Assembly (NCBI RefSeq): GCF_014647875.1
Contig: NZ_BMQA01000009.1
Span: 186,001 to 250,000, forward strand
DNA from: Streptomyces brasiliensis
Lineage (GTDB): Bacteria; Actinomycetota; Actinomycetes; Streptomycetales; Streptomycetaceae
DNA length: 64,000 nucleotides
Direction: 5' to 3'
Position numbers and translations under genes: made by a program
Shown: one piece after another, positions 15,949 through 24,314 of the stretch
Layout: each line of letters opens with the position of its first letter
Numbering within the stretch: position 1 is the stretch's first letter
The notes under the pieces: generated by a model
Seen by the model: the letters and a program-made list of their open reading frames with translations, nothing else
What the model was told of the DNA's origin: nothing
The model's database searches: none

Positions 15949-17469
15949 ATGGCGGACAGAGCGGAACGACCGGCGACGGCGACGATCCACGCGGGAGGCG
16001 AGTGGCTGGAAGCCGTCTCCGGCGCGACCCGCGAGATCCTCGACCCCGCGGATGCCCTGCCGTTCGCCGTGGTGGCGGAGGGTGACGAGAAGGACGCGGA
16101 ACTGGCGGTGGCCGCCGCCCGCCGCGCCTTCGACACCGGGGACTGGCCCCGCACTCCGGTCGCGGAGCGTGCCGCCCTGCTGCGCCGGGTCGCCGACCTG
16201 CTCGTCCGCGACCGCGAGACGCTCGGCCTGCTGGAGAGCCGTGACGCCGGCAAGACCCTCGAAGAGGGCCGCGTCGACATCGACTGCGTCGCCGACGCCT
16301 TCCGCTACTTCGCCGATCTCGTCGCCGCCGAGGCTCCCGGCCGGGTAGTCGACGCGGGCTCGCCCGACATCCACAGCGTCGTCGTACACGAACCGGTCGG
16401 CGTCTGTGCGCTGATCACTCCCTGGAACTACCCGCTCCTGCAAGCCAGTTGGAAGATCGCCCCCGCGCTCGCCGCCGGCAACACCTTCGTGATCAAGCCG
16501 AGTGAGATCACCCCGCTGACGACGATCGCGCTCATCGAGCTGCTCGCCGAGGCCGGGCTGCCCGACGGCGTCGCGGGCATCGTCACCGGCCCCGGCCACA
16601 CCGTCGGCGCCCGGCTCGCCGAGCACCCCGACGTCGACCTGGTCTCCTTCACCGGCGGCCTGGTCAGCGGCACCAAGGTCGCCCAGGCCGCGGCCCCGAG
16701 CGTCAAGAAGGTCGCCCTCGAACTCGGCGGCAAGAACCCCAACGTCGTCTTCGCCGACGCCTGCGCCACCGACGAGGGCTTCGACACCGCCGTCGACCAG
16801 GCCCTCAACGGCGCCTTCAGCCACAGCGGCCAGGTCTGCTCCGCGGGCGCCCGGCTCATCGTCGAGGAGCCGCTGCGCGAGCGCTTCGTCGCCGAACTCG
16901 CCCGCCGCGCAGGCCGGATCCGCCTCGGCCGCGGCACAGAGCAGGGCGTGGAGTGCGGCCCGCTCGTCTCCGAGCAGCAGCGCGCCAAGGTCGAGTCGTA
17001 CGTCGCCTCCGCCCTCGCGGAGGGTGCAGTGCTGCGCTCCGGCGGCCGCCGCCCCGAACCGTCGCCGCAGCGGCCCGAGGGCGGCTACTTCTACGAGCCG
17101 ACCGTCCTCGACCAGTGCCACCGCGGGATGAAGGTCGTCCGGGAGGAGGTCTTCGGACCGGTCCTCACCGTCGAGACCTTCCGCACCGAGGACGAGGCCG
17201 TGTTCCTCGCCAACGACACCGAGTACGGCCTCGCCGGCGCCGTCTGGACCGCCGACCCGGGCCGCGCCCGCCGCGTTGCCGGACGGCTGCGCCACGGCAC
17301 CGTGTGGATCAACGACTTCCACCCCTATCTGCCGCAGGCGGAGTGGGGCGGCTTCGGCAAGAGCGGCGTGGGCCGCGAACTCGGCCCCGCCGGGCTCGCC
17401 GAGTACCGCGAGACCAAGCACGTCTACCAGAACCTGGCCCCCAAGCCGGTCCGCTGGTTCGCGGGCTGA
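15949..17469 (+). CDS. betB: Betaine-aldehyde dehydrogenase
   Basis: Oxidises betaine aldehyde to glycine betaine with NAD(P)+, the second step from choline. 506 residues of the ALDH superfamily. Visible are ITPWNYPL and IKPSEITPLTT (cofactor), VSFTGGLVSG, the general base Glu258 in LELGGKNPN, and the nucleophile Cys297 in HSGQVCSAG. EEVFGPVL and FGKSGVGRELG near the end are typical of BetB. First gene of a five-gene osmoprotection operon. GGAAGG precedes the ATG. The substrate is inferred from the neighbouring choline oxidoreductase and betaine transporter. Confidence 0.93.
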   Translation: MADRAERPATATIHAGGEWLEAVSGATREILDPADALPFAVVAEGDEKDAELAVAAARRAFDTGDWPRTPVAERAALLRRVADLLVRDRETLGLLESRDAGKTLEEGRVDIDCVADAFRYFADLVAAEAPGRVVDAGSPDIHSVVVHEPVGVCALITPWNYPLLQASWKIAPALAAGNTFVIKPSEITPLTTIALIELLAEAGLPDGVAGIVTGPGHTVGARLAEHPDVDLVSFTGGLVSGTKVAQAAAPSVKKVALELGGKNPNVVFADACATDEGFDTAVDQALNGAFSHSGQVCSAGARLIVEEPLRERFVAELARRAGRIRLGRGTEQGVECGPLVSEQQRAKVESYVASALAEGAVLRSGGRRPEPSPQRPEGGYFYEPTVLDQCHRGMKVVREEVFGPVLTVETFRTEDEAVFLANDTEYGLAGAVWTADPGRARRVAGRLRHGTVWINDFHPYLPQAEWGGFGKSGVGRELGPAGLAEYRETKHVYQNLAPKPVRWFAG

Positions 17470-17512
17470 CCCCACCTCCTCTTCCCGACCGACTTCCTGG
17501 AGCAACACCCCC

Positions 17513-19045
17513 ATGTCCCACACCCCCCACGTCTACGACTACGTCGTCATCGGCGGTGGCACCGCGGGCTCCGTCATCGCCTCCCGCCTGACCGAGAACC
17601 CCGACGTCACCGTCGCCGTCATCGAGGGCGGCCCCAGCGACGTCGGCCGCGACGACGTCCTCACCCTGCGCCGCTGGATGGGCCTGCTCGGCGGCGACCT
17701 GGACTACGACTACCCGACCACCGAACAGCCCCGCGGCAACTCGCACATCCGGCACAGCCGTGCCCGCGTCCTGGGCGGCTGCTCCTCCCACAACACCCTG
17801 ATCGCCTTCAAGCCGCTGCCGTCCGACTGGGACGAGTGGGAGGCGGCCGGCGCCCAGGGCTGGGGCGCGGTGCCGATGGAGGCGTACTACGCCCGGCTGC
17901 TGAACAACATCGTCCCGGTCGACGAGAAGGACCGGAACGCCATCGCCCGCGACTTCGTCGACGCGGCTCAGGAGGCGCTGGGCGTGCCCCGCGTCGAGGG
18001 CTTCAACCAGAAGCCCTTCACCCAGGGCGTCGGCTTCTTCGACCTCGCCTACCACCCGGAGAACAACAAGCGGTCGTCGGCGTCGGTGGCCTATCTGCAC
18101 CCGGTGATGGACGAGCGCCCCAACCTCACGGTCCTGCTGGAGACCTGGGCGTACAAGCTGGAGCTGGACGGCACGCGCGCCGAAGGCGTGCACGTGCGCA
18201 CCAAAGACGGCGAGGAACTGCTGATACGGGCCCGCAACGAGGTCGTCCTGTGCGCGGGCGCCGTCGACTCGCCCCGGCTGCTGCTGCACTCGGGCATCGG
18301 CCCCCGGGAGGACCTGGAGGCGCTCGGCATCCCGGTCGCCCACGATCTGCCGGGTGTCGGCGAGAACCTGCTCGACCACCCCGAGTCGGTGATCGTCTGG
18401 GAGACCCACGGCCCGATCCCGGAGAACTCGGCGATGGACTCCGACGCGGGTCTGTTCGTGCGCCGCGACCCCGACCACGCGGGCCCGGACCTGATGTTCC
18501 ACTTCTACCAGATCCCGTTCACGGACAATCCGGAGCGCCTCGGCTACCAGCGCCCGGAGTTCGGCGTGTCGATGACCCCGAACATCCCCAAGCCGAAGTC
18601 CCGCGGCCGCCTGTACCTGACCAGCGCGGACCCGTCCGTCAAGCCCGCCCTCGACTTCCGCTACTTCACCGACGAGGACGACTACGACGGCCGTACCCTC
18701 GTCGACGGCATCCGTATCGCCCGCGAGATCGCGAAGACCGAGCCGCTGGCCGGCTGGCTGAAGCGCGAGGTGTGTCCCGGCCCGGAGATCCTCGGCGACG
18801 CCGAGCTGAGCGAGTACGCCCGCAAGGTCGCCCACACCGTCTACCACCCGGCCGGTACCTGCCGCATGGGCGCCGCCGACGACGAACAGGCCGTTGTGGA
18901 CCCGCAATTGCGGATCCGCGGCCTGGACGGAATCCGGATCGCCGACGCCTCCGTCTTCCCGGCCATGCCCGCCGTGAACCCGATGATCGGGGTGCTGATG
19001 GTCGGTGAGAAGGCCGTGGACCTGATCGGAGGCGATGCGCGATGA
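17513..19045 (+). CDS. betA: Choline dehydrogenase/oxidase, GMC flavoprotein
   Basis: A GMC oxidoreductase of 510 residues that probably oxidises choline to betaine aldehyde with FAD. The Rossmann motif VVIGGGTAGSVIASRL lies at about 10-25, and the GMC signatures RARVLGGCSSHN and GAVDSPRLLLHSGIGP follow. The active-site pair is His445 (VYHPAGTCRMG) and Asn489 (AVNPMIGV). ATG 17513 has TCCTGGAGC upstream, 43 nt after betB. The stop overlaps the next start (ATGA). Whether it uses oxygen or a quinone cannot be decided. Confidence 0.9.
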   Translation: MSHTPHVYDYVVIGGGTAGSVIASRLTENPDVTVAVIEGGPSDVGRDDVLTLRRWMGLLGGDLDYDYPTTEQPRGNSHIRHSRARVLGGCSSHNTLIAFKPLPSDWDEWEAAGAQGWGAVPMEAYYARLLNNIVPVDEKDRNAIARDFVDAAQEALGVPRVEGFNQKPFTQGVGFFDLAYHPENNKRSSASVAYLHPVMDERPNLTVLLETWAYKLELDGTRAEGVHVRTKDGEELLIRARNEVVLCAGAVDSPRLLLHSGIGPREDLEALGIPVAHDLPGVGENLLDHPESVIVWETHGPIPENSAMDSDAGLFVRRDPDHAGPDLMFHFYQIPFTDNPERLGYQRPEFGVSMTPNIPKPKSRGRLYLTSADPSVKPALDFRYFTDEDDYDGRTLVDGIRIAREIAKTEPLAGWLKREVCPGPEILGDAELSEYARKVAHTVYHPAGTCRMGAADDEQAVVDPQLRIRGLDGIRIADASVFPAMPAVNPMIGVLMVGEKAVDLIGGDAR

Positions 19046-20094
19046 GTACCACCGCTGCCCCCGTGTTCTCCGTCCAGGGCCTGTGGAAGGTCTTCGGCCC
19101 GAAGGCCGACCGCGTCCCCGAGGACCCCGAGCTGACCGGCCTCGAGCCCGCCGAACTGCGCACCCGCACCGGCTGCACGGCCGCCGTCCGTGACGTCTCC
19201 TTCGATGTCCGCAAGGGTGAGGTCTTCGTGGTGATGGGCCTGTCCGGCTCCGGCAAGTCGACCCTCGTGCGCTGTCTGACCCGGCTGATCGAACCGACCG
19301 CCGGCACCATCGCCATCGACGGCGAGGACGTCCGCGCCATGGACCGCGCCCGGCTGCGCGAACTGCGCCGCCACCGCGCCGCGATGGTCTTCCAGCACTT
19401 CGGCCTGCTCCCGCACCGCACGGTCCTCGACAACGTGGCGTACGGCCTGGAGATCCAGGGCGTACGCAAGACGGAGCGCCGTGAGCGGGCCGCCTCTGTC
19501 GTCGCCAAGGTCGGCCTGGAGGGTATGGAGAAGCGCAGGCCCAGCCAGCTCTCCGGCGGTCAGCGCCAGCGCGTCGGCCTCGCCCGCGCGCTGGCCGTCG
19601 ACCCCGAGGTCCTGCTCTTCGACGAGCCGTTCAGTGCCCTGGACCCGTTGATCCGGCGCGACATGCAGGACGAGGTGGTCCGCCTCCACCGCGAGGAGGG
19701 CCGCACGATGGTCTTCATCACCCACGACCTGAGCGAGGCGCTGAAGCTCGGCGACCGCATCGCCCTGATGCGCGACGGCCGCGTGGTCCAGCTCGGCACC
19801 CCCGAGGAGATCGTCGGCTCCCCGGCCGACGACTACGTCCGCGAGTTCGTCCGTGATGTACCGCGCGAGCAGGTCATGACGGTCCGTACGGCCATGAAGC
19901 CCGGCGGCTGCGGCGCCGCCGACCACCCGGACGCGCTGACCCCGGACGCGGTGGTCGCTGACGCGATCAGGACCGTGGCCCGCAACGGCAGGCCCGCGTG
20001 CGTGGTGGAGAACGGCCGGTGCCTGGGGGTGGTGGACCACGAGCGGCTGCTCGGCGTGGTCGCCGGAACGGAGCAGCTCAGGGAGGCCGCGTAA
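19042..20094 (+). CDS. Glycine-betaine/proline ABC transporter ATPase
   Basis: 350 residues of the OpuAA/ProV class. Walker A GLSGSGKST is at 66-74, the Q-loop in FQHFGLLPH, the signature LSGGQRQR near 170, Walker B VLLFDEP near 190 and the H-loop in FITHDLSEAL. An extended N-terminus (about 15-50) is usual for this class. Residues 280-345 form a CBS-like regulatory region, where osmosensing ATPases read ionic strength. Overlaps its neighbours on both sides (ATGA and TAATG), so all subunits are co-translated. Confidence 0.93.
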   Translation: MSTTAAPVFSVQGLWKVFGPKADRVPEDPELTGLEPAELRTRTGCTAAVRDVSFDVRKGEVFVVMGLSGSGKSTLVRCLTRLIEPTAGTIAIDGEDVRAMDRARLRELRRHRAAMVFQHFGLLPHRTVLDNVAYGLEIQGVRKTERRERAASVVAKVGLEGMEKRRPSQLSGGQRQRVGLARALAVDPEVLLFDEPFSALDPLIRRDMQDEVVRLHREEGRTMVFITHDLSEALKLGDRIALMRDGRVVQLGTPEEIVGSPADDYVREFVRDVPREQVMTVRTAMKPGGCGAADHPDALTPDAVVADAIRTVARNGRPACVVENGRCLGVVDHERLLGVVAGTEQLREAA

Positions 20095-22031
20095 TGGCCA
20101 CCGTCACCGCTGCCGCTCCTCGTGTCGCGCTGCCCGGATTCCTCCATAACCGGGCCGCCCGCAAGCTCGTCCTTCTCGCGGTCGCCGCGGCCGTCCTCGT
20201 ACCCCTCGCCGAGGCGCGCTGGGCCGGCGGCAGCTGGCCGCACGCCCTGACCGTCGACCTGTCCAAGCCGCTCGCCGACGCCAGCGACTGGGTCATCGAC
20301 AACCGGGACAGCCATCCCCTGTTCCTCTACTTCTTCGGCTACATCAGCAACGCGGTCGTGCTGTTCGTACGCGTCGTCTATCTGGGCCTGCTGGCCGCAG
20401 GCTGGGCCGGAGTCACCGCCCTCGGCGCCCTCGTCGCCTGGCGTGTCGCCGGTGTCCGGCTCGCCCTCGGCACGGCCGCCGCGTTCCTCGCCTGCGGTGT
20501 GCTCGGCATGTGGGTGCCGACCATGCAGACCCTCGCGCTGATGGTGGTCGCCGTCCTCGCGTCCGCCGTCGTCGGTGTGCTGCTCGGCCTCGCCGCCGGA
20601 CTCTCCGACCGCCTGGACCGCGCCCTGCGCCCGGTCCTGGACACCATGCAGGTGCTTCCGGCGTTCGCGTACCTCCTCCCCGTCGTCCTGGTCTTCGGCA
20701 TCGGCGTCCCCGCCGCCGTCCTCGCGACCGTCGTGTATGCCGCCCCGCCGATGGCCCGCCTCACCGCGCTCGGCCTGCGCGGCGCCGACCCCGAGGTCCT
20801 GGAGGCCGTGGAGTCGCTGGGCGCGACCGCCCGCCAGCGCCTGCTGACCGCCCGCATCCCGCTGGCCCGCAAGGAACTCCTCCTCGGCCTCAACCAGACG
20901 ATCATGATGGCGCTGTCGATGGCCGTCATCGCGTCGGTCATCGGCGCCGGCGGCCTCGGCGACCGCGTCTACCAGGCGCTCGCCTCCGTCGATGTCGGCG
21001 CGGCCCTCGCCGCCGGCATCCCGATCGTGCTGCTCGCCGTCGTCCTGGACCGGGTGACCGCGGCGGCGGGCGCCGGGGAGGACCGAAGCGCCCCGGTGCA
21101 GTGGGCGTACGCGGGAGCCGCCACCGTGGTCGTCGCGCTGGCCTCCCGGCTGCTGGGCCGGCTCGACTGGCCCGCCTCCTGGACCCTGAACATCGCCGAG
21201 CCGGTCAACCGCGCCGTCGACTGGATGACCGCCCATCTCTACTCCGGCGTGCCCTACATCGGCGGCACCGCCGACTGGGCGGGTCACTTCACCACCTGGA
21301 TCCTGGACCCCGTCCGCGACGGCCTGCAGTGGCTGCCCTGGTGGTCGGTCCTGCTGCTCGTTGCCACCCTGGCCTGGCTGATCGGCACCTGGCGCACCGC
21401 CCTGACCGCCGTCCTCGCGATGGCCGCGATCGGCGTCCTCGGTGTGTGGGAACCGTCCCTCGACACGCTCTCCCAGGTGCTCGCCGCAGTCGCCGTCACG
21501 CTCGTCCTCGGCTTCGCGACCGGCATCGCGGCGGCCCGCAGCGACCGCTTCGAACGGGTCCTGCGCCCCGTCCTGGACGTCTTCCAGACGATGCCGCAGT
21601 TCGTGTATCTGATCCCGGTCGTCGCCCTGTTCGGCGTCGGCCGAGCTCCCGCCGTCGCCGCGGCCGTCGTCTACGCGCTCCCGGCCGTCGTCCGCATCAC
21701 CGCCCAGGGTCTGCGCCAGGTCGATCCGGCCGCGCTGGAGTCGGCGCGTTCGCTCGGCGCGACCGGACGCCAGCAGTTGTGGCAGGTCCAACTCCCGCTC
21801 GCCCGGCGCTCGTTGCTGCTGGCCGTCAACCAGGGCGTGGTCCTGGTCCTCGCCGTCGTCATCATCGGCGGCCTGGTCGGCGGCGGCGCGCTCGGCTACG
21901 ACGTCGCCTTCGGCCTCGCCCAGGGCGACCTGGCGACCGGACTGGTGGCCGGAGCGGCGATCGTAGGCCTCGGCCTCGTCCTCGACCGGGTGACCCAGCC
22001 GACGGAACGCCGCACGACGGAGGGAGCGTGA
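20094..22031 (+). CDS. Betaine/choline transporter permease, two fused permease domains
   Basis: 645 residues, about twice the size of a single OpuAB permease. Two BPD_transp_1 domains are present. The first (about 130-295) has the coupling motif EAVESLGATARQRLLTARIPLARKE; the second (about 470-625) has ESARSLGATGRQQLWQVQLPLARRS. They are separated by two further helices and an external loop. A tandem fusion would supply both halves of the membrane channel from one chain. Start and stop overlap or abut the ATPase and binding-protein genes. Confidence 0.93.
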   Translation: MATVTAAAPRVALPGFLHNRAARKLVLLAVAAAVLVPLAEARWAGGSWPHALTVDLSKPLADASDWVIDNRDSHPLFLYFFGYISNAVVLFVRVVYLGLLAAGWAGVTALGALVAWRVAGVRLALGTAAAFLACGVLGMWVPTMQTLALMVVAVLASAVVGVLLGLAAGLSDRLDRALRPVLDTMQVLPAFAYLLPVVLVFGIGVPAAVLATVVYAAPPMARLTALGLRGADPEVLEAVESLGATARQRLLTARIPLARKELLLGLNQTIMMALSMAVIASVIGAGGLGDRVYQALASVDVGAALAAGIPIVLLAVVLDRVTAAAGAGEDRSAPVQWAYAGAATVVVALASRLLGRLDWPASWTLNIAEPVNRAVDWMTAHLYSGVPYIGGTADWAGHFTTWILDPVRDGLQWLPWWSVLLLVATLAWLIGTWRTALTAVLAMAAIGVLGVWEPSLDTLSQVLAAVAVTLVLGFATGIAAARSDRFERVLRPVLDVFQTMPQFVYLIPVVALFGVGRAPAVAAAVVYALPAVVRITAQGLRQVDPAALESARSLGATGRQQLWQVQLPLARRSLLLAVNQGVVLVLAVVIIGGLVGGGALGYDVAFGLAQGDLATGLVAGAAIVGLGLVLDRVTQPTERRTTEGA

Positions 22032-22032
22032 C

Positions 22033-23004
22033 ATGAAGAAGCCGAACCTGAGCCGGAGGACGGCGCTGATCGCCTCCTCGGCCGCGGCCCTGTCGCTGCT
22101 CACCGGCTGCGGCGCCGCCGACATGACCAAGCAGGCCTCGCCCTTCGCGAACGCCCAGGGCGCGAAGACGGTCACCCTGTCCGTGCAGTCCTGGGTGGGC
22201 GCGCAGTCCAACGCGGCCGTCGCCCAGTACCTGCTGGAGCACAAGCTCGGCTACCGCGTCGACACCGTCCAGGTCGACGAGGTCCCCGCCTGGGACGCGC
22301 TGAGCCAGGGCCGGGTCGACGCGATCCTGGAGGACTGGGGCCACCCGGCCCAGGAGAAGCGGTACGTCGACGACAAGAAGACGATCGCCCGCGCCGGCGG
22401 CCTCGGAGTGACCGGGCACATCGGCTGGTACGTCCCGACGTACCTGGTCAAGCAGCACCCGGACATCACCGACTGGAGGAACCTCGACAAGTACGCCTCC
22501 CTCTTCCGCACCGCGGAGAGCGGCGGCAAGGGCCAGCTGATGGACGGTTCCCCGTCCTACGTCACCAACGACAAGGCCCTGGTGAACAACCTGAAGCTGA
22601 ACTACCAGGTCGTCTTCGCCGGTTCCGAGGCCGCGCAGATCACCCAGATCAAACAGTTCGCCAAGGAGGAGAAGCCCTTCCTGACGTACTGGTACGCCCC
22701 GCAGTGGCTGTTCAAGAAGGTCCCCATGACCGAGGTGAAGCTGCCCCCGTACAAGGAGGGCTGCGACGCGGACGCGGCGAAGGTCGCCTGCGCCTATCCG
22801 CACACCCCGCTGCAGAAGTACCTCAACGCGGGCTTCTCGAAGGACGGCGGCAAGGCGGCCGCCTTCCTGAAGAAGTTCCGGTGGACCACCGAGGACCAGA
22901 ACGAGGTGTCCCTGATGATCGCCGACCAGAAGCTGACCCCGGCCGAGGCGGCGAAGAAGTGGGTGGACAGCCACGAGTCCACGTGGAAGGCGTGGCTGTC
23001 CTGA
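22033..23004 (+). CDS. Glycine-betaine/choline-binding lipoprotein
   Basis: 323 residues. A Lys/Arg-rich lipoprotein signal ends at the lipobox LLTGC (Cys27 or near), so the protein is tethered outside the membrane. The rest is an OpuAC-type type-II binding fold: VTLSVQSWVGAQSNAA, VDAILEDWGHP, and several Trp/Tyr able to form the aromatic cage for a quaternary ammonium (WYVPTYLVKQHP, LTYWYAPQWLF). Last gene of the operon, one base after the permease stop. Choline versus betaine preference cannot be read from sequence. Confidence 0.92.
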   Translation: MKKPNLSRRTALIASSAAALSLLTGCGAADMTKQASPFANAQGAKTVTLSVQSWVGAQSNAAVAQYLLEHKLGYRVDTVQVDEVPAWDALSQGRVDAILEDWGHPAQEKRYVDDKKTIARAGGLGVTGHIGWYVPTYLVKQHPDITDWRNLDKYASLFRTAESGGKGQLMDGSPSYVTNDKALVNNLKLNYQVVFAGSEAAQITQIKQFAKEEKPFLTYWYAPQWLFKKVPMTEVKLPPYKEGCDADAAKVACAYPHTPLQKYLNAGFSKDGGKAAAFLKKFRWTTEDQNEVSLMIADQKLTPAEAAKKWVDSHESTWKAWLS

Positions 23005-23011
23005 ACTCCCG

Positions 23012-23743
23012 CTAGTCCCCGAGCGTTTCGGTGATCTCCCGGAGCGCTTCGGCGGCCCGCCGCTGGAATCCGGGTCCGAACGTGACGCGGGTGGCCCCGA
23101 GTTCGCCGAGGGCGGCGGGCGAAGGGCCCTCGGCGCCCAGGCGGCCGTACATGTTGATCGGCCCCTCGATCCCGGCCCGCAGCAGCGGCAGTACGGCGGT
23201 CGGGGCGCCGATCGGGTACACGCAGTCGGCACCCGCCGCGACGTACAACGCGGCCCGCTCGATGGCGCGTTCGGGATCCTCGACTCCGCGCAGGAACGTG
23301 TCCACACGCGCGTTGACGAACAGCCGGTCCGCGGCCACCGAACGCACCTCGGCGAGCCAGTCGGCGTGGGCGTGCGGGTCCTTGAGGACACCCCCCTCGG
23401 AGTCCTCGAGGTTGCAGCCGACCGCCCCCGCCTCCAGGAGCCGCTCCACCAGCTCCTTCGGCGCCAGTCCGTACCCGTCCTCGACGTCCGCCGAGACCGG
23501 CACGTCCACCGCCCGCGCGATCCGCCCCACCGCGTCGAACATCTCGTCGGCCGGGGTCGCCCCGTCCTCGTACCCCAGGGACGCGGCGACCCCGGCGCTG
23601 GGCGTCGCGAGCGCCGGGAACCCGGCCTCCACGAACACCCGTGCGCTGGCCGCGTCCCAGGGGCCCGGCAGGACGAGGGGATCACCCTGCGGGCGGTGCC
23701 GATGCAGGGACCGGAAGAGTTCCACCTTGCTCACGTCCGACAA
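23012..23743 (-). CDS. Isocitrate lyase/PEP-mutase family protein
   Basis: 243 residues of the ICL/PEPM superfamily (TIM barrel, Mg-dependent C-C or P-C chemistry on 2-oxo acids). Characteristic blocks are LVLPGPWDAASARVF, PVSADVEDGYG (metal site) and GCNLEDSEGG, with VNARVDTFLRG and YPIGAPT later. The KKCGH-type catalytic loop of isocitrate lyase is absent, so the substrate is unknown. Probably co-transcribed with the AhpD-like gene 26 bp upstream. Convergent with the betaine operon, 7 bp apart. Confidence 0.9.
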   Translation of the reverse strand: MSDVSKVELFRSLHRHRPQGDPLVLPGPWDAASARVFVEAGFPALATPSAGVAASLGYEDGATPADEMFDAVGRIARAVDVPVSADVEDGYGLAPKELVERLLEAGAVGCNLEDSEGGVLKDPHAHADWLAEVRSVAADRLFVNARVDTFLRGVEDPERAIERAALYVAAGADCVYPIGAPTAVLPLLRAGIEGPINMYGRLGAEGPSPAALGELGATRVTFGPGFQRRAAEALREITETLGD

Positions 23744-23769
23744 CCCCCTTGATCCTCAGTCGTCAAGTG

Positions 23770-24267
23770 TCACCGGTGCTGCCCCGGCTGGTAGTGGCCC
23801 GGCGTCATCCGGCTGGTCACGCCGAACCGGTTCCACGCGTTGATCACCGTGATCGCGGCGATCAGCTGCGCCAGCTCGGCCTCCTCGAAGGCCTTCGCCG
23901 CCCTCTCGTACACCTCGTCCGGCACGAAACCGTCGGTCAGGACCGTGATCGCCTCGGTCAGCTCGATCGCGGCCAGCTCCTTCTCCGTGTAGAAGTGCCG
24001 CGACTCCTCCCATGCGCCGAGCTGCACGATCCGCTCGACGCTCTCGCCCGCGGCGAGCGCGTCCTTGGAGTGCATGTCCAGGCAGAAGGCACAGTGGTTG
24101 AGCTGCGAGGCACGGATCTTCACCAGCTCCAGCAGCTTCGGGTCCAGCCCCTGCCGGGCGGCCGCGTCCAGGTGGACCATGGCCTTGTAGACGTCGGGAG
24201 CGTGCTGGGCCCACTGCAGGCGGGGGGAGATCTCGGCGGCGTACTGAACGTTTTCCTCTGTGGTCAT
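23770..24267 (-). CDS. AhpD-like carboxymuconolactone-decarboxylase family protein
   Basis: 165 residues, all helical. The redox motif is Cys59-x-x-Cys62 followed by His66 (HCAFCLDMHSKDAL), the arrangement of AhpD and related peroxidase-type proteins, rather than true carboxymuconolactone decarboxylase. Likely a cytoplasmic disulfide/peroxide-handling protein. First gene of a two-gene unit with the PEP-mutase-like gene. It lies back to back with the MocR regulator only 47 bp away, which suggests that regulator controls it. Confidence 0.92.
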   Translation of the reverse strand: MTTEENVQYAAEISPRLQWAQHAPDVYKAMVHLDAAARQGLDPKLLELVKIRASQLNHCAFCLDMHSKDALAAGESVERIVQLGAWEESRHFYTEKELAAIELTEAITVLTDGFVPDEVYERAAKAFEEAELAQLIAAITVINAWNRFGVTSRMTPGHYQPGQHR

Positions 24268-24314
24268 GCCTTCGACCCTAGGAGCGAGGCAGCCCAGGAG
24301 TATGGTCCATTTCC

